This document shows positions 36,390 to 44,319 of a DNA stretch of 64,000 nt, piece after piece. Each line of letters starts with the position of its first letter. The stretch's first letter is position 1. A model generated the notes under the pieces. It had not been told where the DNA came from. It worked only from the letters and a program-made list of their open reading frames with translations, and ran no database searches. This stretch comes from Pelomonas sp963422775. Its GTDB lineage: Bacteria > Pseudomonadota > Gammaproteobacteria > Burkholderiales > Burkholderiaceae_C. The position numbers and the translations under genes are program-made. The DNA lies in the NCBI GenBank assembly GCA_963422775.4, contig CAUJSJ030000096.1, positions 1 through 64,000 on the forward strand. Direction: 5' to 3'.

Positions 36390-36677
36390 GTTTTGGCACA
36401 AGTTTTTTCAATGAAATCAAGCACTTAGGTGGGGCTGTTGTTTTGTACAGCAATATAGAAAATATTGTTTATAAATAAGGACTTGGCTAGATATTGCGAA
36501 GTGGCGCTTGAACTTCAGCGGCGAGGGCCATCTCGTTTGCCCCCATCAATGACCTCCCAAGCGAAAGTCGGATAGTTCGGACCGAAGTCGGATATCCGTC
36601 TGAGCCAAAGTCGGATATCGATGGCGCCATGTGAGCGCACGCTCGCTCAGCGAAACGCGCCGAGCTTGAGTCGACGC
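36390..36677. repeat. Non-coding, AT-richer stretch with three iterated AAGTCGGATA repeats
   Basis: No gene seen. 36420-36490 is AT-rich for this genome and holds the inverted repeat CAATAT/ATATTG (36451-36467). Three direct copies of AAGTCGGATA start at 36565, 36585 and 36608 (spacing 20 and 23 bp); the last two extend to AAGTCGGATATC. Short repeats iterated about every 20 bp are typical of the ends of IS21-family elements, so this may be an IS end left behind after loss of the element. No transposase is present beside it. Confidence 0.45.
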
Positions 36678-37226
36678 CTAGACGACGCCCAGGACGCGAT
36701 CAACGTAGGCAGCAATTCGGTCTGAAATTGCGATTTCCCGCTCCTCGAAGTCCATCCCGGACCTCCGCAGCGCCTCAAGGTCAATGGCAAGCTCTTGCGC
36801 CAAATGGCCGGACGAACGCTGAAGCGCCGCACGGAACTGCGACGAGACGTGGCGGGGAGCGGGTTGCGACGCCGCTCCAAGCACGCTCTTGACGGTCTGC
36901 GCGTACCACTTCTTGCGCGTTTGAAGGTCGACCACACGATGTTCACCGTGCGTGGCGACGTAGAGGCTCTGGTAGTAGCCGAGCGGCGCACCCACGCAGC
37001 AATCTGCACCGAGGGCATTGCTTGCGCAGCCACACCAGAGCCAGAGGCAACCGTGCCAATCAAGCAAGGCAAGCCTGGTGAGCGCACCGGTCAACGGGTC
37101 ACCCGCCGGAGGCAGCAACGCCCCGTCGTGGATCGACCATTGAACGGCAACCGCGCAATGGCGAAGGGTCAAAAAGAGACGCAGTGGCACACACTCCCGT
37201 GCAGCCACCGCGCTCCCCTGAGGCAT
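36678..37226 (-). CDS. Hypothetical protein, unrecognised
   Basis: Open frame of 182 residues. The C-terminal half looks protein-like: YYQSLYVATHGEHRVVDL, an amphipathic helix with RKKWYAQTVKSVLG, then LQRSSGHLAQELAIDLEALRRSGMDFEEREIAISDRIAAYVDRVLGVV. The N-terminal half is Cys/Trp/Leu-rich and less convincing, so the true start may be internal or the gene may be a remnant. It lies in the accessory patch between mraZ and the RTX fragment, without a clear RBS. No function can be proposed. Confidence 0.35.
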   Translation of the reverse strand: MPQGSAVAARECVPLRLFLTLRHCAVAVQWSIHDGALLPPAGDPLTGALTRLALLDWHGCLWLWCGCASNALGADCCVGAPLGYYQSLYVATHGEHRVVDLQTRKKWYAQTVKSVLGAASQPAPRHVSSQFRAALQRSSGHLAQELAIDLEALRRSGMDFEEREIAISDRIAAYVDRVLGVV

Positions 37227-37406
37227 CTAGCCAGAAACTCAGCGATTACCTCAAGGATCTTGGCCTTCTGTCAGATTGCGCTCAGCGGTTTTTGCCGAGC
37301 GCATCTCACCTCAACCAAAGACCTTCGTAGCAACCTCTGCCACCCAAACCTGCACTGGGTCCTATCCGTCGCTGGTTTTCAATCGTAAGTGCATGATTTT
37401 TAAGAC
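37227..37406. other. Gene-free stretch before the hairpin, no recognisable content
   Basis: Together with the hairpin and LexA-box promoter listed separately, this fills the 372-bp gap 37227-37598. Base composition is lower in GC than the flanking core genes and I see no ORF, RNA gene or terminator here. Confidence 0.4.
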
Positions 37407-37448
37407 TTTCCACCAAGCACGCGCAGATTTGCGCGTGCTTGGTGGAAA
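37407..37448. repeat. Perfect 19-bp inverted repeat with 4-nt loop
   Basis: TTTCCACCAAGCACGCGCA (37407-37425) and its exact reverse complement (37430-37448) are separated by GATT. The stem is very stable. No T tract follows on either strand, so it is not a standard terminator. It could be an IS-related hairpin, a REP-like element or a leader structure of the LexA-box promoter just downstream. Confidence 0.7.
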
Positions 37449-37466
37449 AGTGACCAAAGCAGCTGT

Positions 37467-37500
37467 TTGCGCCCTCAAAGCTAGCTGTATATAAATACAG
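37467..37500 (+). promoter_or_regulatory. Promoter with an overlapping near-consensus LexA (SOS) box
   Basis: CTGTATATAAATACAG (37485-37500) fits CTGT-N8-ACAG and differs from the E. coli LexA consensus by one inner base. It overlaps a plus-strand promoter: TTGCGC (37467-37472), 17-bp spacer, TATAAA (37490-37495). The next plus-strand start codon is 37599, that of the truncated RTX ORF. Betaproteobacterial LexA uses the same box type, so damage-inducible transcription is predicted. Confidence 0.55.
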
Positions 37501-37598
37501 ACAAAATTCACCAAAGCGTTGTCAGAGCAGGAAGTGCTGCTGCAGAATGGCGGCGTTAGCACTCCGGTGAGGCGAGTGCCAATCCGGAAAGGGCTTAC

Positions 37599-39030
37599 AT
37601 GGCGATCGCGGCCGACGTCGTGACCGAGGCCGCCAGCGGTGGCACCGACACGATCGAGTCAAGCATCACCTGGACGCTGGGCACCGAAGTCGAGGGCCTC
37701 ACGCTGACGGGCACCGCTGCCATCAACGCCACCGGTAACAGCGTGGCGAACACGCTGCGCGGCAACGCGGGGGCCAATACCCTGGACGGCAAGGCCGGCA
37801 ACGACACCATGATTGGCGGCGCGGGTGACGACATCTACGTCGTCGACGCGACGACCGATGTCGTCACCGAGAACGCGAGCGAGGGCACGGACACCATCCA
37901 GTCCTCCGTCACGCTGACCAGCCTGGCCGCCAACGTCGAGAACCTGACGCTGACCGGCACCACCGCCCTCAACGGCACCGGCAACACGCTGCACAACGTC
38001 CTCACCGGCAACAGTGCGACCAACAACCTCAGCGGCGGTGCAGGCAACGATACGCGGGACGGCGGCGCGGGCAACGACACCCTGGTGGGTGGCGCCGGCA
38101 ACGACACCTACATCGTCGACGCCACGACCGACGTCGTCACCGAGGTCGCCGGTGAAGGCTCCGACACCATCAAGACCTCGGTCACGCTGGCCACGCTCGC
38201 TGCCAACGTCGAGAACCTGACGCTGACCGGCACGGCCAACCTCAACGCCACCGGCAACGCGCTGGCCAACGTCCTGACCGGCAAAAGCGGGGCAAACAAC
38301 CTCAGCGGTGGAGCCGGTGACGACACGCTGGACGGCGGTGCGGGCATCGACACGATGGTGGGGGGGCCTGGGCAACGACATCTTCTACGTGGATTCCACG
38401 AGTGATGTCGTCACGGAGGCTAGCGGACAAGGGACCGACACCATCATGACCTCGATCACGCTGGCTACGCTTGCCGCCAACGTCGAGAACCTCACCCTGA
38501 TCGGAACCGGCAACATCAACGGCACCGGCAGCGCTGGCGACAACGTGATGACCGGCAACGCCGGCAACAACACGCTGACCGGCGCAGCGGGCAACGACAC
38601 CCTGGACGGCAAGGCCGGCAACGACACGCTGAATGGCGGGGCGGGTGCCGATACCTACCTCCTCGGACTTGGCTACGGTTCCGACCTCATCATCGACAGC
38701 GATGCGACGGCCGGGGTCAAGGACGTCGTGAAGTTTGGCGCAGGCATCGCCCAGGCCGATATCAAGTTCACGCAGAGCGGCAACGCCCTGGTCGCGAAGA
38801 TCAAGAGCACGTCTGAAGCGCTAACGATCCAGGACTGGCACCTGAGCGCCAACAACCGCGTCGAGGAGTTCCGCTTCAACGATGGGACGGTGTTGACCAA
38901 CGTGCAGGCGCAGGCGTTGGTGGGTGCGATGGCGGCGTTCAACCCGTCGGGGGCAGGCATCGCGATGGTCGATGAGCCCGGCCAGCACCTGCCACGGACC
39001 GTTGGTATGGCTGTCTCAGCAATTGCGTGA
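37599..39030 (+). CDS. RTX-type calcium-binding repeat protein, 5'-truncated, with a frameshift at 38360-38366
   Basis: The frame 37599-38405 and the frame 38308-39030 together encode four tandem units, each starting DVVTE..G.GTDTI and containing AANVENLTLTGT and GGAGNDT nonapeptide RTX motifs. Unit starts are at 37614, 37857, 38130 and 38404. A G7 run at 38360-38366 has one G too many; without it the protein continues GGLGNDIFYVD. The end (about 38650-38960; SDLIIDSDATAG, VVKFGAGIAQADIKF, TIQDWHLSANNRVEEFRFNDG) is the haemolysin-type calcium-binding-related C-terminal domain with the usual secretion end. The N-terminus starts inside a repeat, so this is the 3' part of a larger type-I-secreted protein. 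No type I secretion genes are nearby. Confidence 0.75.
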
Positions 39031-39071
39031 GTTCGGGTGGAGAGGGGCACCTGCGCCCTCTCCACCCGAAC
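39031..39071 (+). terminator. Strong hairpin directly after the RTX stop codon
   Basis: GTTCGGGTGGAGAGGG (39031-39046) pairs perfectly with CCCTCTCCACCCGAAC (39056-39071) around a 9-nt loop, starting at the base after the TGA. A second small hairpin GGCAGT/ACTGCC lies at 39075-39090. No T run follows, so it is a terminator-like or stabilising structure. Confidence 0.5.
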
Positions 39072-39171
39072 GAAGGCAGTGCACACTGCCGGCTTGGCCG
39101 ACTGCAGTGCGCGCCATACCGGACGTCGGGGCCACGCAATCGCCAAACTCGCGGTGACAGCTCTTGGCGCA

Positions 39172-39284
39172 CACCAGTGCTTCTTCAGCCACTCGTCGCG
39201 GAACTTGCCGCTGACGCTCTCGAAGTAGGCATTCTGCGGGGCCTCGCCGAGCTGGGTGAGGACGTGGCGCACGCCCTTGGCCCG
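39172..39284 (-). pseudogene. IS3-family transposase (orfB) fragment
   Basis: About 37 codons on the minus strand read AKGVRHVLTQLGEAPQ then NAYFESVSGKFRDEWLKKHW. This closely resembles the part of IS3-type DDE transposases written GxPxQNAYIESFNGKFRDECLNEHW. Neither the preceding catalytic Asp region nor the C-terminal end is found alongside, so only a scrap remains. It marks past transposition in the patch 36.4-39.5 kb. The rest of 39091-39329 holds no gene I can support. Confidence 0.7.
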
Positions 39285-39329
39285 CGGCCAACTTCTGCTC
39301 TTACCTGGCCGTCAGACCGCGGCGGGCTC

Positions 39330-39455
39330 GTTCGAAACTTTGACATTGGCCTCCACCGCCATGCGCATCGCACGGCGTCCAAAGTTCGACACTTTGCAGC
39401 TCCATATTCCTGGAAGTCGGCTTCGATTTCATAGACGACAGGGTTCGAAACTTTG
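39330..39455. repeat. Three iterated GTTCGAAACTTTG repeats abutting the ABC transporter gene
   Basis: GTTCGAAACTTTG at 39330-39342 and 39443-39455, with a one-mismatch copy GTTCGACACTTTG at 39384-39396 (starts 54 and 59 bp apart). The last copy ends at the base before the stop codon of the ABC transporter gene (39456-39458). Resembles iterated terminal sequences of IS21-like elements; different in sequence from the AAGTCGGATA set at 36.56-36.62 kb. Confidence 0.5.
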
Positions 39456-41153
39456 TTATCGCTCTCCTCCGGGCTTCTCGGTGCCTTTCGCCGGCGTCTT
39501 GCCCAGCGTCCAGTGACCGCCACCGGTCAGCTTCAGCACGCGGCGGTGAAAGCCCGCCACCGCGGCCCGATGGGCGATGCTGATCATCGTCGTGCCTCGC
39601 TCGCGCAGCCGCTCGTACAGCCGCTTCTGGTTGGCGTCGTCCAGCGCGCTGGTGGCCTCGTCCAGGATGGCCAGGCGCGGCGCATGCACCAGCAGCCGCG
39701 CGAAGGCCAGGCGCTGCTGCTCGCCGCCGCTGAGCAGCTTCTCCCAGTCCTGCGAGCGGTCCAGCCCGCCCTCGCCCTCGGCCAGGTGGCGCAGCTGCAC
39801 CTCGTCCAGCACCTTCAGCAGCGCCTCGTCGTCCAGCTTGGATTGCGTGCTGGGGTAGATCAGCTGGCTGCGCAGCGTGCCCACCTGCAGATAGGGCCGC
39901 TGAGGCAGGAAGAAGACGTCCTCGCGCGGCGGAAGCAGCACATGGCCGCTGCCTTGCGTCCACAGCCCGGCGATGGCGCGCAGCAGCGAGCTCTTGCCGC
40001 AGCCGCTGGCGCCGGTGATCAGCAGCGAGCCGCCCACGGGAACGCTCAAGCTCAGCTTCTCGACCAGCAGGCGGTCACTGCCCGGCGCATGCACGGTGAG
40101 GTCCTTGAGGCTCAGCTCGGGGCCTTCCTGCCGATCGATGCCGGCCTCGGGCGGTGCGGCCTCCAACACCTCGGCCATCACGTGCAGGCGGTCGATGCCG
40201 GCGACAAAGCGCGACAGGCTCTCGAAGTTGTCGATGATGAGGGACACCGCGCCCAGCACCGCCGCGAAGGCGCCGCCAGCCTGCACGGCCTGGCCCACTT
40301 CCAACCGGCCGCTCATCACGTCGGCAGCGAGCACGACGCAAGGCACGAACAGGCTGATCTGACTGAAGCCGCGCTGGAACAGGTTCAGTCCGAACTGCGC
40401 GCGGATGAGCTTGCTGGTGTTCAGCAGCGTGGCGCGCAGGCGCTGCTTCAACTGGTGGCGCTCCTGCTCTTCGCCGCCGTAGAACGCGATGGATTCGGCG
40501 TTCTCGCGCACCCGCATCAGGCGAAAGCGAAAGTCCGCCTCACGCTTGAGCTGCCAGTTGTTCAGCCTGATGAGGGGCCGCCCGAACAGGAGCAGTGACA
40601 ACACCGTGCCGCTCACCGCATAGACGACGAGCACGCCGACCAGCATGTGGGAAAGCGTCCACAACACCGCGCTGAAAGCGACCAGCTGCATCAGCGAACC
40701 CAGCAGGATGAGCAGGAAATGGAGCGAGCGGCTGGTGAAGGTGTTGACGTCTTCGGAGATGCGCTGGTCGGGGTTGTCGATGGCGTCGCTCGCCATATGG
40801 AAGTAGCGCCGCTCGCGCAGGTAGCCATCCAGGAAACGGTTGGTCAGCCAGCGGCGCCAGTCGTTGGCATAGGCATCACGGGCGTAGTAGTAGATGGCAA
40901 AGATCGGCACCGCGAAGGCCATGATCCACAGCATCGCGTGCACGGCGGCCCAGAAGCGCGGCTCGTCGCGCGCGGCCAGCGCCGATGTCAGCTCGCCGGT
41001 CTGGTTGTTCAGCAGCACGGCGAATTGGGTCTCGCCCAGCATCAGCACGATGAGGCCGGCCAGGAAGCACCAGGCCCAGACCCGCCGCTCGCCCATCCAG
41101 TAGGGCCTGGCCACGGTCAGAAAGCGTTGGAGCGCAGAGGCTGGAGCGGCCAT
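39456..41153 (-). CDS. SbmA/BacA-type ABC transporter, fused permease and ATPase
   Basis: 565-residue-class protein (M at 41153). The permease half has about six helices and the family segments YYARDAYANDWRRWLTNRFLDGYLRERRYFHM, NPDQRISEDVNTFT and ESIAFYGGEEQER (EAA-like). The ATPase half has Walker A ITGASGCGKSSLLRAIAGLW (about residue 400), signature LLSGGEQQRLAFARLL, Walker B LAILDEATSAL and an H-loop SIAHRAAV. Members of this SbmA_BacA-like group take up peptides, cobalamin or very-long-chain fatty acids; substrate here is unknown. The open frame extends to 41258 but the N-terminus MAAPASALQRFLTVARPYW fits the family. Confidence 0.9.
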   Translation of the reverse strand: MAAPASALQRFLTVARPYWMGERRVWAWCFLAGLIVLMLGETQFAVLLNNQTGELTSALAARDEPRFWAAVHAMLWIMAFAVPIFAIYYYARDAYANDWRRWLTNRFLDGYLRERRYFHMASDAIDNPDQRISEDVNTFTSRSLHFLLILLGSLMQLVAFSAVLWTLSHMLVGVLVVYAVSGTVLSLLLFGRPLIRLNNWQLKREADFRFRLMRVRENAESIAFYGGEEQERHQLKQRLRATLLNTSKLIRAQFGLNLFQRGFSQISLFVPCVVLAADVMSGRLEVGQAVQAGGAFAAVLGAVSLIIDNFESLSRFVAGIDRLHVMAEVLEAAPPEAGIDRQEGPELSLKDLTVHAPGSDRLLVEKLSLSVPVGGSLLITGASGCGKSSLLRAIAGLWTQGSGHVLLPPREDVFFLPQRPYLQVGTLRSQLIYPSTQSKLDDEALLKVLDEVQLRHLAEGEGGLDRSQDWEKLLSGGEQQRLAFARLLVHAPRLAILDEATSALDDANQKRLYERLRERGTTMISIAHRAAVAGFHRRVLKLTGGGHWTLGKTPAKGTEKPGGER

Positions 41154-41290
41154 GAGAAGAAAAGAGCTGTGAGTTGTGCAAGCAAGGCTAGCGAGCCTGG
41201 CGCCGCGCGACTGTCGGACGGCATGCCGCGCCGTGCAAAGAAGAAGCGCCCTCGTCACCGAGAGCGCGCGGGCGCGAGGCGCGAGAAGCG

Positions 41291-41689
41291 TCAGGGGCCC
41301 GTGATGACGAGCTGGTTGCTGACCTGCGTCACACCGGCCACCGCGGCGGCCAGCGTCGTCGCGCGATCACGCGAGTGCGCATCGGGCGCCTGGCCGGACA
41401 GCGTCACCTGCCCGTCGCGCGTGTCGACGTTGATCTGCGTCGCCTTGAGCTGGCCATCAGCCACCAGGGCGGCATTGACCTTGGCGGTGATGCCCAGGTC
41501 GGTCGACACGCGCGCCGTCGTCGCAGCAGCCTGGCGGGCCGCCATCTGCGCGTCGGCCACGGCGCCATCCGGGCGCTGGCCGGCGCTCAGTTCATCGTCG
41601 TCATGCGGCCTGCCGCAGGCCGTCAGGGCCATGGCCACGGCGAGCGCGGCCAGCAGGGGTGAATGTCGCAAGCGGTGCAGCGGATTCAT
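41291..41689 (-). CDS. BON-domain lipoprotein
   Basis: 132 residues. Lipoprotein signal MNPLHRLRHSPLLAALAVAMALTACG with lipobox LTAC (Cys about 25). A BON domain covers about residues 62-130: TDLGITAKVNAALVADGQLKATQINVDTRDGQVTLSGQAPDAHSRDRATTLAAAVAGVTQVSNQLVI, as in OsmY and phospholipid-binding BON proteins. Probably outer-membrane or periplasmic, linked to envelope stress. Divergent from the AsmA-like gene across 185 bp. Confidence 0.88.
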   Translation of the reverse strand: MNPLHRLRHSPLLAALAVAMALTACGRPHDDDELSAGQRPDGAVADAQMAARQAAATTARVSTDLGITAKVNAALVADGQLKATQINVDTRDGQVTLSGQAPDAHSRDRATTLAAAVAGVTQVSNQLVITGP

Positions 41690-41874
41690 CGGTTGTCCTT
41701 TGCGATTCAGGCGGCCACGCAGGCCGGCCCCATCACTGTGGGCGCCGGCCGCCGCCACCGGGTTCAGCTCGCACGCCGAGCCCACGTGGGACCGCGCCGA
41801 CAGGGGCTGAGTCCTACAGGCCCGGTCGCGCTCGTCCCACGCGCAAGGCGCCGCACGGCCACCAGCATCGCCTC

Positions 41875-43857
41875 ATGAAATTCGCCGTCAAAGCCACCGC
41901 GGCCGCGGTGCTGGCCATCATTGCCGCCGCGGCGGGCATGGAGTGGGCCGGCTGGCCCGGCCTCGCCCCCTGGCTGGCCGCCCGCACCGGACGCGGGCTG
42001 GACATGGACGGCGGCTCGCGCCTGCATCTGCTGTTGGACCCCCGCCTCGAAGCCACGCGGCTGCGCGTCACAGGCCCTGGCGGCGAATCGCTGGCCGACG
42101 CCCAGGGCCTCATGCTGCGCTGGCAGTGGGGCGACATCTGGGCCTGGCGGCGCGGCGCGCCGCTGCGGCTGCGCCTGGTGCAGGCCGACACGGTCTCGCT
42201 GAACTGGCAGCGCGACGCCGCCGGCCGCACCGCCTGGCCACTGCAACCCAGCGGCGAGAGGCATGAGCCGGCCGAGCTGCCGCAAATCGACCACCTCGTC
42301 ATCCACCAGGGCGCCGCCAGCCTGGACGACGCGCCGCTACTGCTCAAGGGCGACGCCCGCTTCGCGACCCAGGCCGACGGCCACTGGACGGCCGAACTCA
42401 AGGGCCAGCTGCGCGGCCAGCAGCTCGCGCTGAAGGCCGAGGCCGGCGCCGGCCTGGCGCTGCTGGCACCCGCCGACGCGGGCCTGCCGCCCGTGCAGCT
42501 GCGTGCCGAGCTGACGCAGCGCGACGGCCGCCTCAGCTTTGCCGGCACGGCCGCTTCGCTGCTGGACGCCCGCGCGCTGGACGGTGAGCTGCAGGTCCGC
42601 GGCAACTCGCTGGCCGACGTCGGCCGGCCGTTCGGCATCGCCTTGCCGCGCACGCCGCCGCTGGAGCTGAGCGGTCGCCTGCAGCATGCCTCCGGCATCT
42701 GGCAGCTCACCGGCGCCAAAGCTCGCGTGGGCCAGAGCCATCTGGGCGGCGACTTCGCCTACGACACCCGCCCCATGCCGGCGGGCCGGCCACAGCTCAG
42801 CGGCATGCTGCGCGGCGGCCCGCTGCGCCTGGCCGACCTGGGCCCCGCCATCGGCACCGACACGCCGCCCAGCCGGCCGGGTCGCGTGCTGCCCGACCGC
42901 CCGCTGGACCTGCCGTCGCTCAAGGTCATGGATGCGCGCGTCGCCGTGGCGCTGAACCAGCTCGACCTCGGCACCGCACGCCTGGCGCCACTGGGGCCTG
43001 TCAATGCCAGCCTGGTGCTGGAGGACGGCGTGCTGAGCCTGAACAACGTCAACGCTGGCATCGCCGGTGGCGAGATGTCGGGCCAGGCCCGGCTGGACAC
43101 CCGGCCCACGCCGCCGTCCTGGCAGATCGGCCTGAACGTGCGCGGCATGGCCATCGAGCAGTGGTTCAAGTTCCAGTCCAAGAGCCTGGCCGAGAACCCG
43201 GTGACGGGTCGGCTGCGCGCTGACGTCGACGTGCAGGGCCGCGGCCGCAGCACGGCCGAACTGCTGGGCAGCCTGAACGGGCCCGTGCGCCTGCAGGTCG
43301 AGAACGGCAGCATCTCGCATCTGCTGACCGAGGCGGTCGGGCTGGATGTGGCCCAGGGCCTGGCCGTCTGGCTGCGTGGCGACAAGAAGCTGGCGATGAA
43401 CTGCGCCAAGCTGGACGGCGGCTTCAAGGCCGGCGTGCTGAAGGCACGCACAGCCGTCGTCGACAACCGCGACAGCCGCATCGACGTCGACGGCCGCGTC
43501 AACCTGGCCGACGAGACGCTGGACATGCGCCTGGTCGCCCGCCCCAAGGACTTCTCGCTGCTGACGCTGCGCTCGCCGCTGCGCGTGCAGGGCACGCTCG
43601 CCGACCCGCGCGTGGGGCTGGAAGGTCGAGCGCTGGGCGGCAAGGCCCTCGCGGCCATCGCACTGGGTGCGCTGGCCCCGCCGGCAGCGCTGCTGGCTTT
43701 CGTGGACCCGGGCGAGGACCTGCCGCCTGTCAGCTGCGACGGCACCGCCGCACCACCGCGGCCGCAGGCGGCAGCCAAGCCCGCGGCCGCGGCGTCGGCC
43801 GCCTCCTACCCGGCAGCGCGGCCAGGGCCGGCACGCCGCGCCAGGGCCGCGCCCTAG
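41875..43857 (+). CDS. AsmA-family membrane-anchored envelope protein
   Basis: 660 residues: one N-terminal transmembrane helix (VKATAAAVLAIIAAAAGMEWAGW), then a long beta-rich periplasmic region of the AsmA/TamB-like superfamily, with the C-terminal AsmA_2 signature GRLRADVDVQGRGRSTAELLGSLNGPVRLQVENGSISHLLTEAVGLDVAQGLAVWL (about 448-505) and FKAGVLKARTAVVDNRDSRIDVDGRVNLADETLDMRL. The tail after residue 620 is low-complexity Ala/Pro. AsmA proteins are implicated in lipid transport between the membranes. The start ATG (41875) is followed directly by the anchor helix. Confidence 0.88.
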   Translation: MKFAVKATAAAVLAIIAAAAGMEWAGWPGLAPWLAARTGRGLDMDGGSRLHLLLDPRLEATRLRVTGPGGESLADAQGLMLRWQWGDIWAWRRGAPLRLRLVQADTVSLNWQRDAAGRTAWPLQPSGERHEPAELPQIDHLVIHQGAASLDDAPLLLKGDARFATQADGHWTAELKGQLRGQQLALKAEAGAGLALLAPADAGLPPVQLRAELTQRDGRLSFAGTAASLLDARALDGELQVRGNSLADVGRPFGIALPRTPPLELSGRLQHASGIWQLTGAKARVGQSHLGGDFAYDTRPMPAGRPQLSGMLRGGPLRLADLGPAIGTDTPPSRPGRVLPDRPLDLPSLKVMDARVAVALNQLDLGTARLAPLGPVNASLVLEDGVLSLNNVNAGIAGGEMSGQARLDTRPTPPSWQIGLNVRGMAIEQWFKFQSKSLAENPVTGRLRADVDVQGRGRSTAELLGSLNGPVRLQVENGSISHLLTEAVGLDVAQGLAVWLRGDKKLAMNCAKLDGGFKAGVLKARTAVVDNRDSRIDVDGRVNLADETLDMRLVARPKDFSLLTLRSPLRVQGTLADPRVGLEGRALGGKALAAIALGALAPPAALLAFVDPGEDLPPVSCDGTAAPPRPQAAAKPAAAASAASYPAARPGPARRARAAP

Positions 43858-43896
43858 ATTAGCGGTGCCAACAGACCCCTCTCAAGGAGACCCTTC

Positions 43897-44058
43897 ATGC
43901 TGCGTTACGCCATCATCTTCTTCGTCATCGCCCTCGTGGCCGCCCTGTTCGGCTTCGGTGGCATCGCCGCCAGCGCCGCAGGCATTGCCCAGTTGCTGTT
44001 CTACGGCTTCATCATCCTGGCTGTCATCAGCCTGGTCGTCGGCCTGATCCGCAGATAG
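43897..44058 (+). CDS. DUF1328 small two-helix membrane protein (YtjA-like)
   Basis: 53 residues, MLRYAIIFFVIALVAALFGF, GGIAASAAGIAQLLFYGF and IILAVISLVVGLIRR. Length, LFGFGGIA and the terminal basic residues are typical of DUF1328 membrane peptides. RBS AAGGAGA about 7 nt upstream. Function unknown; often stress-induced in other bacteria. Followed by an excellent terminator. Confidence 0.85.
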   Translation: MLRYAIIFFVIALVAALFGFGGIAASAAGIAQLLFYGFIILAVISLVVGLIRR

Positions 44059-44070
44059 GGACTGCCCAGC

Positions 44071-44103
44071 AAAAACGGCCCTGATAACTCAGGGCCGTTT
44101 TTT
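44071..44103 (+). terminator. Intrinsic terminator after the DUF1328 gene
   Basis: AAAACGGCCCTGA (44072-44084) / TCAGGGCCGTTTT (44089-44101) with a TAAC loop, running into a T6 tract. Symmetrical A and T tracts would also let it work on the minus strand. Confidence 0.9.
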
Positions 44104-44175
44104 GGCGATTGGCGTTTGGGCCGAGCGCCGCGCCTGCCATTGGCCAGAGGCCAGAGGCCAATGGCCTTCCGTAGG

Positions 44176-44203
44176 CACACGCAGTCCGCAGGGACTGCGT
44201 GTG
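44176..44203. repeat. 12-bp inverted repeat in the intergenic region 44104-44319
   Basis: CACACGCAGTCC (44176-44187) pairs with GGACTGCGTGTG (44192-44203) around a 4-nt loop. Upstream, CCATTGGCC and GGCCAATGG flank two GCCAGAG copies at about 44137-44165. No gene is seen in this 216-bp stretch. The hairpin may terminate the minus-strand gene ending at 44320, though no clear T tract follows. Confidence 0.4.
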
Positions 44204-44319
44204 TCCGACTTCAGTTCACCAAGCCGTCCCGCGATGGCGATGCTTGACGGTCCAGCCGTCATGCATCGCCGTCCCCACGGGGGACCGGCCAAGGTACTCC
44301 TTGGACGAGGGGCTCCACC

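Noticed and set aside
37485..37600. Integron attI/attC remnant suggested by the LexA box, hairpin and GTTAGC
   Set aside because: GTTAGCA does not match GTTRRRY, no paired RYYYAAC core was found and there is no integrase frame.
38355..38370. Programmed frameshifting at the G7 run in the RTX gene
   Set aside because: No slippery heptamer with a downstream pseudoknot was evident, and the repeat period shows a plain one-base excess.
39330..39455. GTTCGAAA repeats as tRNA T-loops or a CRISPR array
   Set aside because: No acceptor or anticodon stems fit around them, and three 13-bp copies 54 and 59 bp apart with a mismatch are too short and irregular for CRISPR.
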